A stretch of 64,000 nucleotides of DNA, taken from contig NZ_JADYVD010000011.1 of the NCBI RefSeq assembly GCF_020193575.1, positions 90,513 to 154,512 on the forward strand, written 5' to 3'. The notes beneath the pieces were generated by a model that was given only the letters and a program-made list of their open reading frames with translations, ran no database searches and was not told where the DNA came from. Shown here in pieces: positions 52,811 through 63,200 of the stretch; the stretch's first letter is position 1, and each line of letters begins with the position of its first letter. The translations under genes were made by a program, and so were the position numbers. This DNA comes from Ensifer sp. IC4062 (GTDB lineage: Bacteria; Pseudomonadota; Alphaproteobacteria; Rhizobiales; Rhizobiaceae).

Positions 52811-53431
52811 TCACGGATACATCCGAACCTTTGCCCAGCCGCCCTCCGGCGTTTGGCGACGGAACTCCACGCGGTCGTGCAGCCGGAAGGGCCGGTCGTG
52901 CCAGAATTCGATCGATGTAGGCAGAATGCGGAAGCCGGACCAGTATTCGGGGCGCGGGATCTCGCCGATGGCGTGGCGTGCCGTGTATTCGGCAACGGCC
53001 TTTTCCAGAGCGAAACGGCTTTCGAGCGGACGCGATTGCTTCGAGGCCCAGGCGCCGATGCGGCTGCCGCGCGGCCGGCTTCTGAAATACTCGTCCGCTT
53101 CTTCATCGGAGACGATTTCAACCGGACCGCGAATTCGCACTTGCCGGCGCAGCGATTTCCAGTGGAAGCACATGGCGGCTTTGCGGGCGGAAAGAATTTC
53201 ACGGCCTTTCTGACTCTCGAAATTCGTGTAGAAGACGAAACCGCGTTCGTCGAATCCCTTGAGCAGCACCATGCGAACATTGGGCAGTCCATCCGGATCG
53301 ACGGTCGCAAGCGCCACGGCGTTCGGATCATTGATCTCGTTCTCTTCGGCGTCCTGCAGCCATGTGCCAAAAAGGGAAAAGGGTTCGTTTGCTTCGGTGA
53401 AGTCACCGGTTATTAACTCATTCGCGGTCAT
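52811..53431 (-). CDS. pdxH: Pyridoxine/pyridoxamine 5'-phosphate oxidase
   Basis: A 206-residue FMN enzyme that makes pyridoxal phosphate from pyridoxine- or pyridoxamine-phosphate. The FMN/substrate blocks are [25 protein letters not shown], then [25 protein letters not shown], and the C-terminal [11 protein letters not shown] and KVRMYP typical of PdxH. ATG 53431 is preferred over the longer frame starting at 53500, because the family begins near here. Confidence 0.95.
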   Translation of the reverse strand: MTANELITGDFTEANEPFSLFGTWLQDAEENEINDPNAVALATVDPDGLPNVRMVLLKGFDERGFVFYTNFESQKGREILSARKAAMCFHWKSLRRQVRIRGPVEIVSDEEADEYFRSRPRGSRIGAWASKQSRPLESRFALEKAVAEYTARHAIGEIPRPEYWSGFRILPTSIEFWHDRPFRLHDRVEFRRQTPEGGWAKVRMYP

Positions 53432-53572
53432 AGTGCCTTCCAATGCCGTGATATCTGGCGCGGGAACGCCTCGGGATGAGCCCGATCGGTGTTTCCGCAT
53501 CGAAAAGTGTCAGAGCCTGCCTGTGGACTTCCTCGGAAAACGTGCAGCTCTTGCGAGTCTGACAGGATTGCC

Positions 53573-54025
53573 GTGCAAGACATAGCAAAGTCGATCGATG
53601 GCAAGAAGGGCTTTTCCTTCGCCTTGCTGCGCAGCGGAATGCTTTGCATGGCAGTTCTCGCTTTGCCGGGCTGCATGGGGGCGGGCCTTGATGTCTTTGG
53701 CGGTCCAAGCGTCGATCGTGTGTCGACGGGAACCGTTCCGGTCGCGAAAACCTCAGACGGTCTCTCGGACGCCGTCACCGTGCGCAATGCCGTTTCCTCC
53801 GCCGATATCCGTCACGGTGGCGACAGCCCGATCCCATGGGCGAACGCGACGTCCGGCAGTGCAGGCGTGATCAGTGCCATCCAGGAAGACCGTGCAAGCG
53901 GCATGCTTTGCCGGCGCTTCACCACGACCCGTCATTCTTACGAAGGCATAGCGAAGTTTGACGGAAGCGCCTGCCAACTCGGCAACGGCGAGTGGTACCT
54001 GACGAGCTTCGGCCCGCAGGACTGA
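53573..54025 (+). CDS. RT0821/Lpp0805-like lipoprotein
   Basis: A 150-residue exported lipoprotein. It has a basic N-terminus and a hydrophobic stretch ending in the lipobox LALPGC, so the mature protein would start with the lipidated cysteine. The rest contains CRRFTTTRHSYEGIAKFDGSACQLGNGEWYL, similar to the RT0821/Lpp0805 surface-protein family; function unknown. The start GTG 53573 has AGGA 7 bases upstream. It is divergent from pdxH, with 141 bases between. Confidence 0.75.
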   Translation: MQDIAKSIDGKKGFSFALLRSGMLCMAVLALPGCMGAGLDVFGGPSVDRVSTGTVPVAKTSDGLSDAVTVRNAVSSADIRHGGDSPIPWANATSGSAGVISAIQEDRASGMLCRRFTTTRHSYEGIAKFDGSACQLGNGEWYLTSFGPQD

Positions 54026-54240
54026 AAATCCTCGATTAACCACATTGTTTCAAAGCCGCGGGAAAGCACTGCCACCGGTTCGTTCGCGCTGGCCCCACAG
54101 CCGCCGACTAACCGATATTTAGCAACTTCTCCAGATCATCGCCGAGAGAAGAGAACGGCAAGCCCGGCCTTCTTCCAAATGGTGAGGTACAAGGCGAGCA
54201 TCAGGGAGAGGCCGCCGGTCGGAGAAGATGGTGACAAACC

Positions 54241-55299
54241 ATGCGTGACCCCTATGCAATTCTCGGCGTGCGCCGCAATGCCGGGCCGGATGAGATCAAG
54301 GCCGCTTGGCGATCTGTGGCCAAAGCCGTGCACCCGGACCACAATCAGGACGATCCCTTGGCAACGCAGCGCTTTGCCGAGGCGGGAAAGGCTTACGAAC
54401 TGCTGCGCGATCCGGTGCTGAGAAGCCGTTACGATCGCGTTCGGCGTGAAGCCGAGTTGCGCCGCATGGAAGCGATGAAGCAGAAGATGCGTGGCCCGGA
54501 ACCCGCCGAGGAAGCGGTCGACGCCGAAACGGCGGAAGAAGCGATCTCGCGCATCTTCGGTGTCGAACCGCAGCCCGCGCCGTCTCCCTCGAAGCAAAGA
54601 ACGGCGTCTGCGCGGCCGGTCGAAAAGGGCGAGCCGCCCATGGATACCAGGCCCGAGGCGACAGCCGATTCGAAACGAGAGGAAGCATCCAGGTTCGAAG
54701 CAACCGCGATCCGGCGCTCCGCCGCACCGGCGGCCGATTTGGTCGCGGCGATCGTGCGGCGAATTCGTGGTCGCATCGCAAAGCCTGTCGAGAAGGTGCC
54801 GGATCTGGCGATCGACGTGAATGTGAGCATCGAGCAAGTAGTCAATCGCGCCCGGGTTTCCGTCGAGCTTCCGGACGGTGAAACTGTGAAGCTCTCGATC
54901 CCCCCCGGCGCAACTGATGGCCAAGCCATCCGCCTCAAGGAACAAGGGTATCGGGTGACGGGCATGGCGCGCGGCGACGTTCTGGCGACGTTGCGGATCA
55001 ACCAGGAAGGGTCGTTCCGAACGCAAGGTCTCGACCTGGTGACCAGCCTGCCGCTCGACCTTGAAGACGCCGTGCTCGGCTGTGATTCTGTCGTTGAAAC
55101 ACCAAACGGGCCGGTTACTGTGACCGTTCCTGCTTGGTCCGGATCGGATAAGGTGATCCGAATTGCCGGCGCTGGGTTGCGCGGTGCGGATGGAGAAGCC
55201 GGAGACCTGCTTGTCGAACTGCGGCTGATGCTTCGCGAAAAGCCGGATGACAAGGTAACGGACCTGATGCGGTCCTTGCGCCACGGTCTTTATCTGTGA
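54241..55299 (+). CDS. DnaJ-like co-chaperone without zinc finger (CbpA type)
   Basis: A 352-residue J-domain protein. Residues 1-65 are the J domain with VHPDHN as the HPD motif that activates DnaK. There is a long low-complexity linker (about 75-185), then a DnaJ C-terminal substrate-binding domain (IDVNVSIEQVVNRARVSVELPDGETVKLSIPPGATDGQAIRLKEQG). There is neither a G/F region nor a zinc finger, so it resembles CbpA rather than DnaJ. It lies upstream of fabI by 200 bases. Confidence 0.9.
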   Translation: MRDPYAILGVRRNAGPDEIKAAWRSVAKAVHPDHNQDDPLATQRFAEAGKAYELLRDPVLRSRYDRVRREAELRRMEAMKQKMRGPEPAEEAVDAETAEEAISRIFGVEPQPAPSPSKQRTASARPVEKGEPPMDTRPEATADSKREEASRFEATAIRRSAAPAADLVAAIVRRIRGRIAKPVEKVPDLAIDVNVSIEQVVNRARVSVELPDGETVKLSIPPGATDGQAIRLKEQGYRVTGMARGDVLATLRINQEGSFRTQGLDLVTSLPLDLEDAVLGCDSVVETPNGPVTVTVPAWSGSDKVIRIAGAGLRGADGEAGDLLVELRLMLREKPDDKVTDLMRSLRHGLYL

Positions 55300-55411
55300 C
55301 GGTTTTCTGACAAGCTGAACCAATATTACGGGGACTAACAGTTCCTGATCTGCGCCGCGCTTGAACCGTTTTAACGGCTATGCCATAGGCAATGCTCGAC
55401 AATTTGCCGCA

Positions 55412-55430
55412 CCGCACAGATGCTGTGCGG
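55412..55430 (+). other. Hairpin in the fabI upstream region
   Basis: CCGCACAG-ATG-CTGTGCGG: perfect 8-bp stem, 70-88 bases before the fabI ATG. It has no T-run after it. It could stabilise the 5' leader. Confidence 0.4.
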
Positions 55431-55454
55431 CGGCGTTGACATTCGTGAACTCTC

Positions 55455-55474
55455 GCACCGGCGGCGGCCGGTGC
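55455..55474 (+). other. Second hairpin in the fabI upstream region
   Basis: GCACCGGC-GGCG-GCCGGTGC: perfect 8-bp stem, 26-45 bases before the fabI ATG. Confidence 0.4.
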
Positions 55475-55499
55475 AGGCAGACAGTATTGGGGACATTCC

Positions 55500-56318
55500 A
55501 TGGCTCAGGCATCGGGTCTGATGAATGGCAAGCGCGGCGTCATCATGGGCGTCGCAAACAACCGCTCGATTGCATGGGGCATCGCAAAGGCTTGCTCGGA
55601 AGCGGGTGCTGAAATCGCGCTGACCTGGCAGGGCGATGCACTGAAGAAGCGTGTCGAACCGCTGGCTCAAGAACTTGGCGCCTTGATGGCGGGCCATTGC
55701 GATGTGACCGACCTTGCAACGATTGACGCCGTTTTCTCAACACTGGAAGAGACGTGGGGCAAGATCGACTTCGTCGTGCATGCCATCGCCTTCTCCGACA
55801 AGGATGAACTGACAGGCCGTTACCTCGATACAAGCCGGGACAACTTCGCGCGTACGATGGATATTTCCGTCTACTCTTTCACGGCTGTCGCCGCACGTGC
55901 CGAGCGCATCATGAACGACGGCGGCTCGATGCTGACGCTCACCTATTACGGGGCTGAGAAGGTGATGCCCCATTACAATGTCATGGGTGTTGCCAAGGCG
56001 GCCCTCGAGGCGAGCGTGCGCTATCTTGCAGTCGATATGGGTAACCGCGGTATCCGCGTCAACGCGATCTCGGCCGGCCCGATCAAAACGCTTGCCGCCT
56101 CCGGCATCGGCGACTTCCGCTATATCCTCAAATGGAACGAGTACAATGCGCCGTTGAAGCGTACGGTCTCGATCGAGGAAGTCGGCAATTCGGCGCTCTA
56201 TCTGCTCTCCGACCTTTCGAGTGGCGTCACCGGCGAAGTGCACCATGTCGATTCCGGTTATCATACGGTCGGCATGAAGGCTGTCGATGCACCGGACATT
56301 TCCGTACTGAAGGACTGA
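55500..56318 (+). CDS. fabI: Enoyl-[acyl-carrier-protein] reductase (NADH)
   Basis: A 272-residue short-chain dehydrogenase-type reductase that completes each fatty-acid elongation round. The nucleotide motif is GVANNRSIAWGIAKA, the active site is the FabI-type Y-x6-K, in LTYYGAEKVMPHYNVMGVAKAALEASVRYLA, and HAIAFSDKDELTGRY is the FabI signature region. Start ATG 55500. The histidine phosphatase gene follows after about 50 bases. Confidence 0.96.
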   Translation: MAQASGLMNGKRGVIMGVANNRSIAWGIAKACSEAGAEIALTWQGDALKKRVEPLAQELGALMAGHCDVTDLATIDAVFSTLEETWGKIDFVVHAIAFSDKDELTGRYLDTSRDNFARTMDISVYSFTAVAARAERIMNDGGSMLTLTYYGAEKVMPHYNVMGVAKAALEASVRYLAVDMGNRGIRVNAISAGPIKTLAASGIGDFRYILKWNEYNAPLKRTVSIEEVGNSALYLLSDLSSGVTGEVHHVDSGYHTVGMKAVDAPDISVLKD

Positions 56319-56369
56319 TTTCCTTTTTGATGCGACGGCGGTGGTGACAGCTCGCCCGGAGTGAACGCT

Positions 56370-56954
56370 GTGCTCGTCTACATGGTTCGGCATGGACAAA
56401 CGGATTGGAATGCCGAAAGCCGTCTTCAGGGACAAAAGGACATTCCTCTCAACGAAACCGGTCGCCGTCAGGCGACCGGGAACGGCGTTGCCTTGGCGGA
56501 GATCCTCGGGCGCGAAGCCAACAACTTCGATTTCGTTGCCAGCCCGCTCGGCCGAACACGTGAGACCATGGAGCGCTTGCGGCACGCCATGGGGCTCGAT
56601 CCGCTTTCCTACCGCATCGACGACAGGCTGAAGGAGGTCTCCTTCGGCGACTGGGAAGGCTATACCCTGCCCGAGTTGAAGCGCCAGGTGCCACAGCGCA
56701 TCGCCGAAAGACGCGTCGCCAAATGGGATTTCATTCCGCCCGGCCAAGATGCGGAAAGCTACGAGATCCTCTCATGGCGCGTGGGCGCCTGGTTGAGGGG
56801 CGTGATGCGGCCGACGGTCTGCGTCACGCATGGCGGCGTCATTCGCGTGCTGTTCAAGCTTCTCGGAGAAATGAGCGCCGACGAAGCGGCGGCTTCCGCC
56901 ATTCCGCAGGACCGGTTGCTGAAGATAGCTGACGGGACGATCGGCTGGGTCTAA
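56370..56954 (+). CDS. Histidine phosphatase family protein
   Basis: A 194-residue protein of the phosphoglycerate mutase-like superfamily. The catalytic motif is VRHGQTDWNAESRLQG (RHG), with the later acid and histidine in KEVSFGDWEGYT and VCVTHGGVIRVLF. It is more likely a broad or small-metabolite phosphatase than a true mutase. GTG 56370 has GGAG 8 bases upstream; GTG at 56361 overlaps that site and is less likely. It follows fabI on the same strand and may be co-transcribed. Confidence 0.88.
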   Translation: MLVYMVRHGQTDWNAESRLQGQKDIPLNETGRRQATGNGVALAEILGREANNFDFVASPLGRTRETMERLRHAMGLDPLSYRIDDRLKEVSFGDWEGYTLPELKRQVPQRIAERRVAKWDFIPPGQDAESYEILSWRVGAWLRGVMRPTVCVTHGGVIRVLFKLLGEMSADEAAASAIPQDRLLKIADGTIGWV

Positions 56955-57049
56955 GCGATCCGGCCCCGACCCGAAGCAATGCGAAGCACTCTTGCGAAGG
57001 TGCTACAGTATCCGTTGCGCGCCGGTTACAGGGGCGACGTGGTACACGG

Positions 57050-57310
57050 TTACTGGACGATTTCCAGATCGTTGATGACGCGTTTGCCATCAACTTCGGT
57101 GTAGAAGACCAGAACCTTGACGCCTGCCTCAAGGCCCTCGAAGTTGAATTCCTCAGGAGCCTGATAGCTCTTGCCGTCATCGAGCGAGAGACTCAGGCGC
57201 TCGGTGTCCACGCTGGTGATCACCGCCTCCACATCGGCGCTTTCGGCGTGCGCGGAAAGCGGCGAAAGCAAACCTGCAGTGGCCATGAGTGCGGCAATGA
57301 CAAATCGCAT
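57050..57310 (-). CDS. DUF1344 exported protein
   Basis: An 86-residue exported protein: signal peptide MRFVIAALMATAGLLSPLSAHA, mature part about 64 residues of short beta strands (VEAVITSVDTERLSLSLDDGKSYQ ... VKVLVFYTEVDGKRVINDLEIV). This matches the small periplasmic DUF1344 family; function unknown. ATG 57310 has AGGAGGG upstream; the longer frame reaching 57529 is not used. Confidence 0.88.
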   Translation of the reverse strand: MRFVIAALMATAGLLSPLSAHAESADVEAVITSVDTERLSLSLDDGKSYQAPEEFNFEGLEAGVKVLVFYTEVDGKRVINDLEIVQ

Positions 57311-57596
57311 CTTTCTTGCCCTCCTCAATGATTCCGCTAGTATTTTTGTCATCACCATTTGATCCCCGATTGTGGCAAAAGTTGCCTTATACCGTTGCTC
57401 TAGCGCAACTGTCGGCTGGTTTGAGACAGCGCGGCCGGCGACCGGAGAGTGGACGCCGTCGCGGGGAAATTCAAGCCAACGAGGCTGATCGGCTGGCCGG
57501 CAGACGGCCGTTGTCACCACGTTTTCCAATGAAATTTTTGCGAAAGCCTATTTTAAGACTCCAAGGCTACCGTGCGCCGGGGATTGGGGAAAACAG

Positions 57597-60314
57597 TTGG
57601 ATATCATCGTCGCTCTGCGTCGCCGCATTCGTGCGATTGCCAATTTTGCGAAGCCGTCGCTCATTCCGGCCGTGATCGCGGGCGCCGTAGTCTTCATCGG
57701 CGGCAATATCTATGAGCGTCAGCACCGCGACAACTTTCGCAAAGACCTCAAGATCGACGTCGAAAACGAACTCAACTTGATTGCGGGTCGCTTCCGCGCG
57801 GAATTCAACACCAATATCGCCGCCCTTAACGGGCTGGCCAACGGCATCGCCGTCCAGCAGCAGACGACGGCGAGCGAGTTCAGCAAACTGGCGGCGAGGC
57901 TGCTCCTGCAAAACCCTCAACTCGTTCGTGTTTCCGCAGCACCGGCTGGCGTTGTCACCATGAGTTTCTCGCGGGAGCGTCAACAATCCATTGTGGGCAC
58001 AGATTTCGGTCGGTTCCGAGCGATGCGGGTGGCGCTCGACCGCGCTGCTTCGACGGCAAAGCCCGTGGTCGTTGGACCGGTGCGTCTGCCAAGCAGCCGC
58101 AATGGCTTTGAGATCTTTGTGCCGGTCTCCTCCAACGTCGGGGGACGAAGCGCGTTCTGGGGCTTCGTCGAGGCCGTACTCGATGAAGAGGCGCTCTATC
58201 GGTCGGCGCGCCTGAACGAGGAAAGCATGGAGATGCGCGAGACGGCCAGCCGCGACCATCGGCATGTGCCCATTCATCTTGCCATTCGCGACGTTTCGGT
58301 CAGCGACAACATCCTGGAGCCGTTTCTCGACGAAACCGGTGTGTTCCTGAACTCGCCGGTCGTCCGCGAGCTGTCGTTGCCGGGTGGAGTGTGGGAGTTG
58401 GCCGCTGCTCCCGCCGCCGGCTGGGCGCAGGAACCGGAGGACAGTGGTGACATCAGGCTCGCGACCATCGCTGCGGTCGTGGTCGTCGTCGTGCCAATTT
58501 TTCTCGCCGGGGGTCTCGTCAACGAGCGGCAGCGCAACATAGCCAAGCTGAAGGAGCGCGAAGGTGAGGTGATGGCCTTGTCCCATCGTCTCAACCTGGC
58601 GCTGGATGCTTCGAAGATCGGAATCTGGGAAATCGACATTGCCACGCAAACGCGGTCCTGGGATGATCGGATGTTCCATCTGCATGGGCTCGCGCGCACC
58701 GGGTCCAATCCCACTCATGAGGAGTGGCGTGCGACGGTGCATCCTGACGATATCGCCGCTGCCTCCGCGGCCTTGTTCCGCAGCCTCGACGAAGGGCTTG
58801 AACATCGCTCGCAATATCGCGTCGTGATGGCGGACGGCTCCATTCGCCACGTTCGCCATGTGGGTTCCGCCCACGAGGGACCTGATGGCCGGGCGAAAAT
58901 AACCGGTATCAGCTGGGACGTCACCGATGACGTGCTGATGACCGAGCAGCTGAGGACAGCCAAGGCAATCGCTGACTTGAAGAACGCCGAACTCGCCGAT
59001 GCGAAAGATCGCATCGAGCACAATGCCCTGCATGATCCGCTCACGGGACTCGGCAACCGGCGGATGCTCGACAAGGCGCTGCACCGGCTCTTCGCGGCGA
59101 GCGTCGAAAAGCCCGAGAGCATCGCCATCCTCCATATCGATCTCGATCGCTTCAAACAGATCAACGACACGCTTGGACACGCCGCCGGCGACGCCATGCT
59201 TGTCCATGCTTCCGAAATTCTGCGCTCGAGCATCTCGGCGGATGACATCGTCGCTCGCATAGGCGGAGATGAATTCGTCGTGGTGATTTCCGGAGCGCCG
59301 GACGATAAAGCGCTGGCCGCGCTGTGCGACCACATCATCGCGCAGATGCGCCAACCGGTGGACTATGACGGATTCCCTTGCCGCTTCGGTGTCAGCATCG
59401 GCGTTGCGGTGGCCCATCGTTCCGCGGCGGACGCGCGTAAGCTGCTCGTCAACGCAGACATCGCGCTCTATCGAGCGAAGGAAAGTGGACGCAACCGCTA
59501 TCAGTTCTTTACGCAGGCGTTGGAAGCTGAAGTGGTGACTAACAAGCGCATCGCCGATGAAATCCTGGAAGGGATCGAACGCGACGAGTTCGTGCCGTGG
59601 TACCAGCCGCAATTCGACGCCTCGACGCTCACACTCTCCGGTGTCGAGGCGCTGATCCGTTGGCAGCATCCGCGCGAGGGAATCCTGACCCCGGACCGGT
59701 TCCTAAGGATTGCCGAAGAGCTGAACGTGACGGCGACGCTCGATCGGCTGATCCTGCAAAAGGCTCTTACCGACCGGATGCGCTGGGCCGCGGCCGGTCT
59801 TCAGGTGCCGAAGATTTCCGTGAACGTCTCCGCCAAGCGCCTGCAGGAAAAAGATCTGCTCGCCTCGCTCACGGGGCTGAGCATCATGCCAGGCCAGATT
59901 TCGTTCGAACTGGTGGAGTCGATCTTCCTCGACGAAAGCGACGATGTCGTCACCGCCAATATCGACGGGATCAAGAAGCTCGGCATCGACATCGAGATCG
60001 ACGATTTTGGTACCGGGCATACCTCGATCGTCAGTCTTTTGAAGATCAAGCCGAAGCGCTTGAAGATCGATCGCCAGCTGGTGGCGCCGGTGCTCGGCGC
60101 CCGAACCGAGCAGGCGCTCGTGCGCTCGATCATCGACATCGGCCGCTCGCTTGGCATCGAAACCGTCGCCGAAGGCGTGGAAACCATGGCGCATGCGGAA
60201 ATGCTTGGAATTCTCGGTTGCGACCTTCTGCAGGGCTACGCCTTTTCCAAGCCGTTAAGCAGTGAAAGCTTCATCGCCTTCGCCACGGATCGCGGATTCC
60301 GCCTCGCTTCCTGA
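57597..60314 (+). CDS. CHASE-PAS-GGDEF-EAL c-di-GMP signalling protein
   Basis: A 905-residue inner-membrane protein. N-terminal helix near residues 20-40, a periplasmic CHASE sensor (about 50-280), a second helix ([19 protein letters not shown], near 287-307), a PAS domain (about 330-445), GGDEF near 465-630 (motif [12 protein letters not shown] near 555) and EAL near 650-895 (EALIRWQHP, then [23 protein letters not shown]). Both catalytic domains keep their signatures, so it may both make and break c-di-GMP. TTG 57597 has GGGGAAAA upstream. It is the second such protein in the window. Confidence 0.93.
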   Translation: MDIIVALRRRIRAIANFAKPSLIPAVIAGAVVFIGGNIYERQHRDNFRKDLKIDVENELNLIAGRFRAEFNTNIAALNGLANGIAVQQQTTASEFSKLAARLLLQNPQLVRVSAAPAGVVTMSFSRERQQSIVGTDFGRFRAMRVALDRAASTAKPVVVGPVRLPSSRNGFEIFVPVSSNVGGRSAFWGFVEAVLDEEALYRSARLNEESMEMRETASRDHRHVPIHLAIRDVSVSDNILEPFLDETGVFLNSPVVRELSLPGGVWELAAAPAAGWAQEPEDSGDIRLATIAAVVVVVVPIFLAGGLVNERQRNIAKLKEREGEVMALSHRLNLALDASKIGIWEIDIATQTRSWDDRMFHLHGLARTGSNPTHEEWRATVHPDDIAAASAALFRSLDEGLEHRSQYRVVMADGSIRHVRHVGSAHEGPDGRAKITGISWDVTDDVLMTEQLRTAKAIADLKNAELADAKDRIEHNALHDPLTGLGNRRMLDKALHRLFAASVEKPESIAILHIDLDRFKQINDTLGHAAGDAMLVHASEILRSSISADDIVARIGGDEFVVVISGAPDDKALAALCDHIIAQMRQPVDYDGFPCRFGVSIGVAVAHRSAADARKLLVNADIALYRAKESGRNRYQFFTQALEAEVVTNKRIADEILEGIERDEFVPWYQPQFDASTLTLSGVEALIRWQHPREGILTPDRFLRIAEELNVTATLDRLILQKALTDRMRWAAAGLQVPKISVNVSAKRLQEKDLLASLTGLSIMPGQISFELVESIFLDESDDVVTANIDGIKKLGIDIEIDDFGTGHTSIVSLLKIKPKRLKIDRQLVAPVLGARTEQALVRSIIDIGRSLGIETVAEGVETMAHAEMLGILGCDLLQGYAFSKPLSSESFIAFATDRGFRLAS

Positions 60315-60432
60315 TCGATTTATCGACAAAGCCCGCTGGTGCTGCAGAAAGTCTTTTCCCTTTGACGGCTTTCCACTAAGAGAGGGCGCGCGTCTATTTT
60401 TTGCGCGCGGTTGTCAGCGTTCGGTTGTCGTC

Positions 60433-61530
60433 ATGTCGCACAATAGCTTCGGTCACCTCTTCCGCGTCACCACCTGGGGCGAAAGCCATGGGCCGGCGCT
60501 CGGCTGCGTTGTCGACGGATGCCCGCCCGGCATTCGCTTCACGCTCGCCGAAATCCAGGCCTGGCTCGACAAGCGCAAGCCCGGGCAATCCCGCTTCGTG
60601 ACCCAGCGCCGCGAGGATGACCTGGTCAAGATCCTTTCCGGCGTAATGTTCGATGCCGACGGCGAGACGATGATCTCGACCGGCACGCCGATTTCGATGA
60701 TGATCGAGAACACGGACCAGCGCTCGAAGGACTATTCCGAGATCGCCAAGCGTTACCGCCCTGGCCACGCGGATTACACCTACGACGTTAAATACGGCAT
60801 TCGCGATTATCGCGGCGGTGGACGCTCCTCAGCGCGCGAAACGGCGGCCCGCGTTGCAGCCGGCGGCATCGCCCGCAAGGTGGTGCCCGGCCTGGTCGTG
60901 CGCGGGGCGCTCGTCCAGATCGGCAAGCACAGGATCAATCGCGCCAATTGGGACTGGGCTGAGGTGAACAATAACCCGTTCTTCGCTCCGGATCCGGCGA
61001 TCGTCCCCGTCTGGGAGGAATATCTCGATGGCATCCGCAAGGCCGGTTCATCGATCGGTGCAGTCGTCGAGGTGATCGCCGAGGGGGTACCCGCGGGCAT
61101 CGGCGCGCCGATCTACGGCAAGCTCGATCAGGACATCGCCTCGAACCTGATGTCGATCAACGCGGTCAAGGGCGTGGAGATCGGCAATGGGTTTGCCGCG
61201 GCCGAAATCAGTGGCGAGGAGAACGCCGACGAGATGCGCATCGGACCCGGCGGTGAGCCGGTTTTCCTTTCCAACAATGCGGGCGGCATCTTGGGCGGCA
61301 TCGCCACGGGCCAGCCTGTCGTTGCACGCTTCGCGATCAAACCGACGTCATCCATCCTGACCGAACGGCGCTCGATCGACAGCGAAGGCAATGAGGTGAA
61401 TGTGCGCACCAAGGGCCGCCACGATCCTTGTGTCGGGATCCGGGCCGTGCCGATCGGCGAGGCAATGGTCGCCTGCACCATTGCTGATCATTACCTGCGC
61501 GACCGGGGCCAGACCGGACGGCTGAAGTAG
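60433..61530 (+). CDS. aroC: Chorismate synthase
   Basis: A 365-residue FMN-dependent enzyme that converts EPSP to chorismate, the last common step to aromatic amino acids. Signatures: [24 protein letters not shown] at the N-terminus, [17 protein letters not shown] in the middle, and [17 protein letters not shown] near the end. ATG 60433 is the start ([10 protein letters not shown]); the frame is open back to 60262 inside the upstream gene. ribB follows after 17 bases, so they may be co-transcribed. Confidence 0.97.
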   Translation: MSHNSFGHLFRVTTWGESHGPALGCVVDGCPPGIRFTLAEIQAWLDKRKPGQSRFVTQRREDDLVKILSGVMFDADGETMISTGTPISMMIENTDQRSKDYSEIAKRYRPGHADYTYDVKYGIRDYRGGGRSSARETAARVAAGGIARKVVPGLVVRGALVQIGKHRINRANWDWAEVNNNPFFAPDPAIVPVWEEYLDGIRKAGSSIGAVVEVIAEGVPAGIGAPIYGKLDQDIASNLMSINAVKGVEIGNGFAAAEISGEENADEMRIGPGGEPVFLSNNAGGILGGIATGQPVVARFAIKPTSSILTERRSIDSEGNEVNVRTKGRHDPCVGIRAVPIGEAMVACTIADHYLRDRGQTGRLK

Positions 61531-61547
61531 TCTGCGGGAGAATCTTG

Positions 61548-62648
61548 ATGTCCTATGACCAGAAGCGTGTCGTCGACGCTATTCGCGCCTTCGAGGCCGG
61601 CGAGATCGTCGTCGTCACCGATGATGGCGGCCGCGAGAACGAGGGCGACCTGATCGTCGCAGCCGTGCATTGCACGCCCGAAAAGATGGCCTTTATCGTC
61701 CGCCACACCTCCGGCATCGTCTGTGCGCCGATGCCGAGAGAGGAGGCAAAGCGCCTCAATCTGAATGCGATGGTGGCGGAGAACGATTCCGCCCATACGA
61801 CCGCATTCACTGTTTCGGTCGATTTCAGGCACGGAACCACGACCGGCATCTCCGCCGACGACCGGACGTTGACCGTCCGCAACCTTGCCAATCCGAACGT
61901 CGGGCCGGCCGATTTCGTTCGCCCGGGCCATATCTTCCCGCTGGTGGCGCGCGAGGGCGGCGTGTTGATGCGTTCGGGCCACACCGAGGCGGCCGTGGAC
62001 CTCTGCAAGCTCGCGAGCCTCCCGCCGGTCGGCGTCATCTGCGAGCTCGTCAACGATGACGGCACCGTAATGCGCGGCCCGCAGGTCGAGAGCTTTGCCG
62101 AGACTCACGGCTTGAAGCAGGTCTCTGTCGCGGATCTGATCGCCTATCGCCAGCGCAAGGAAACGCTGATCGAGCAGGGTAATTGCTTCGAGATCGATAC
62201 TCCTTACGGCAAGGCGAAGGGTCATACCTATTCGCTGCCCTGGGATCCGATGCAGCATCTTGCCGTGGTCTTCGGCGATATTCGCGACGGGATCGACATC
62301 CCCGTTCGTCTGCACCTTGAGAATGTCGGCGCTGACGTCTTCGGGGGGGACCGTCACATCGACGCGATCATGAAACGCATCGCCGGAGAGGGTAGGGGCG
62401 TCATCGTCTATCTGCGCGAGGGCTCCGTCGGCGTCGGCGTTTCGCAAACGGCGCGGAAGGGCAAGCACGACCGCGAGGCCCATTCGGAAGCCCAGGCCCG
62501 CGAAAGCGAATGGCTGGAAATCGGTCTTGGTGCGCAGATCCTAAAGGATCTCGGCATTACGTCGATCCGCCTCATTTCCTCGCGCGAGCGCCACTATGTC
62601 GGCCTCGAGGGTTTCGGTATCAAGATAGCGGCCACCGAAATTCTGTAA
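61548..62648 (+). CDS. ribB: 3,4-dihydroxy-2-butanone-4-phosphate synthase fused to a degenerate GTP cyclohydrolase II domain (RibBX type)
   Basis: A 366-residue riboflavin-synthesis protein. The N-terminal ~205 residues are DHBP synthase, with VVVTDDGGRENEGDLIVAA as the active-site block, and SGHTEAAVDLCKLA. The C-terminal ~160 residues align with GTP cyclohydrolase II, but its three zinc cysteines are missing: the E-C-L-T-G-D region reads ENVGADVFG, and the R-C-D-C-G region reads GGDRHIDAI. GTP cyclohydrolase activity is therefore unlikely, and another ribA gene must exist elsewhere. GGGAG lies 8 bases before ATG 61548. Confidence 0.92.
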   Translation: MSYDQKRVVDAIRAFEAGEIVVVTDDGGRENEGDLIVAAVHCTPEKMAFIVRHTSGIVCAPMPREEAKRLNLNAMVAENDSAHTTAFTVSVDFRHGTTTGISADDRTLTVRNLANPNVGPADFVRPGHIFPLVAREGGVLMRSGHTEAAVDLCKLASLPPVGVICELVNDDGTVMRGPQVESFAETHGLKQVSVADLIAYRQRKETLIEQGNCFEIDTPYGKAKGHTYSLPWDPMQHLAVVFGDIRDGIDIPVRLHLENVGADVFGGDRHIDAIMKRIAGEGRGVIVYLREGSVGVGVSQTARKGKHDREAHSEAQARESEWLEIGLGAQILKDLGITSIRLISSRERHYVGLEGFGIKIAATEIL

Positions 62649-62738
62649 CGAGCAGTCGTGAGCGCGACGAACAGCCCACCTTTCCTTTTGTGATCGAGGC
62701 CGCGAGATAAGCTCCTTAATCGATAGGAGCGGAACGGG

Positions 62739-63200
62739 ATGGTTGGAGATCGCGCTGATGCCATGCTTGAAGTCATGGATGAAGGCATGCATGAAGCCAG
62801 GCATGAGGGAAAATATCGTCGGATCGAGGTGATCACCGGTCGGCGCCAGCGGCGGAATTGGACTGACGAGGAGAAGGCGCGCATCCTTGCGGAAAGCGCG
62901 GAGCCTGATGTGAACATCTCGGCCGTCGCCCGGCGCTGGGGCGTCAATCGCGGCTTGCTGAATGTCTGGCGCCGCGAAGCCGGGCTGACCTCTCGACGAT
63001 CCGCGCAAGCCGGCGCACAGCAGGCCATGTTCGTGCCGGTGACAGTGGTTGCAGAACGAACGCCTCCCCAGAGCGCGTCGTCGGATATCACTTCCGGTCG
63101 AATTGAGATCGAGATTGCTGGCGCGCGCATGACCGTGTTCGGCTCGGTGGCGCCCGAGTTGGCGCAGGCGATCGTGGCGGCGTTGCGAGGGCGCCGGTGA
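62739..63200 (+). CDS. tnpA: IS66 TnpA
   Basis: A 153-residue accessory protein of IS66 elements, with a helix-turn-helix region (RRNWTDEEKARILAESAEPDVNISAVARRWGVNRGLLNVWRREAG) similar to IS3/IS66 OrfA proteins. AGGAG lies about 10 bases before ATG 62739. Its stop overlaps the tnpB start by 4 bases. Confidence 0.9.
   Translation: MVGDRADAMLEVMDEGMHEARHEGKYRRIEVITGRRQRRNWTDEEKARILAESAEPDVNISAVARRWGVNRGLLNVWRREAGLTSRRSAQAGAQQAMFVPVTVVAERTPPQSASSDITSGRIEIEIAGARMTVFGSVAPELAQAIVAALRGRR

Noticed and set aside
62649..62738. Terminal inverted repeat and target duplication of the IS66 element
   Set aside because: A short inverted match (CTCCT...AGGAG) is seen, but without the other end it cannot be separated from chance.
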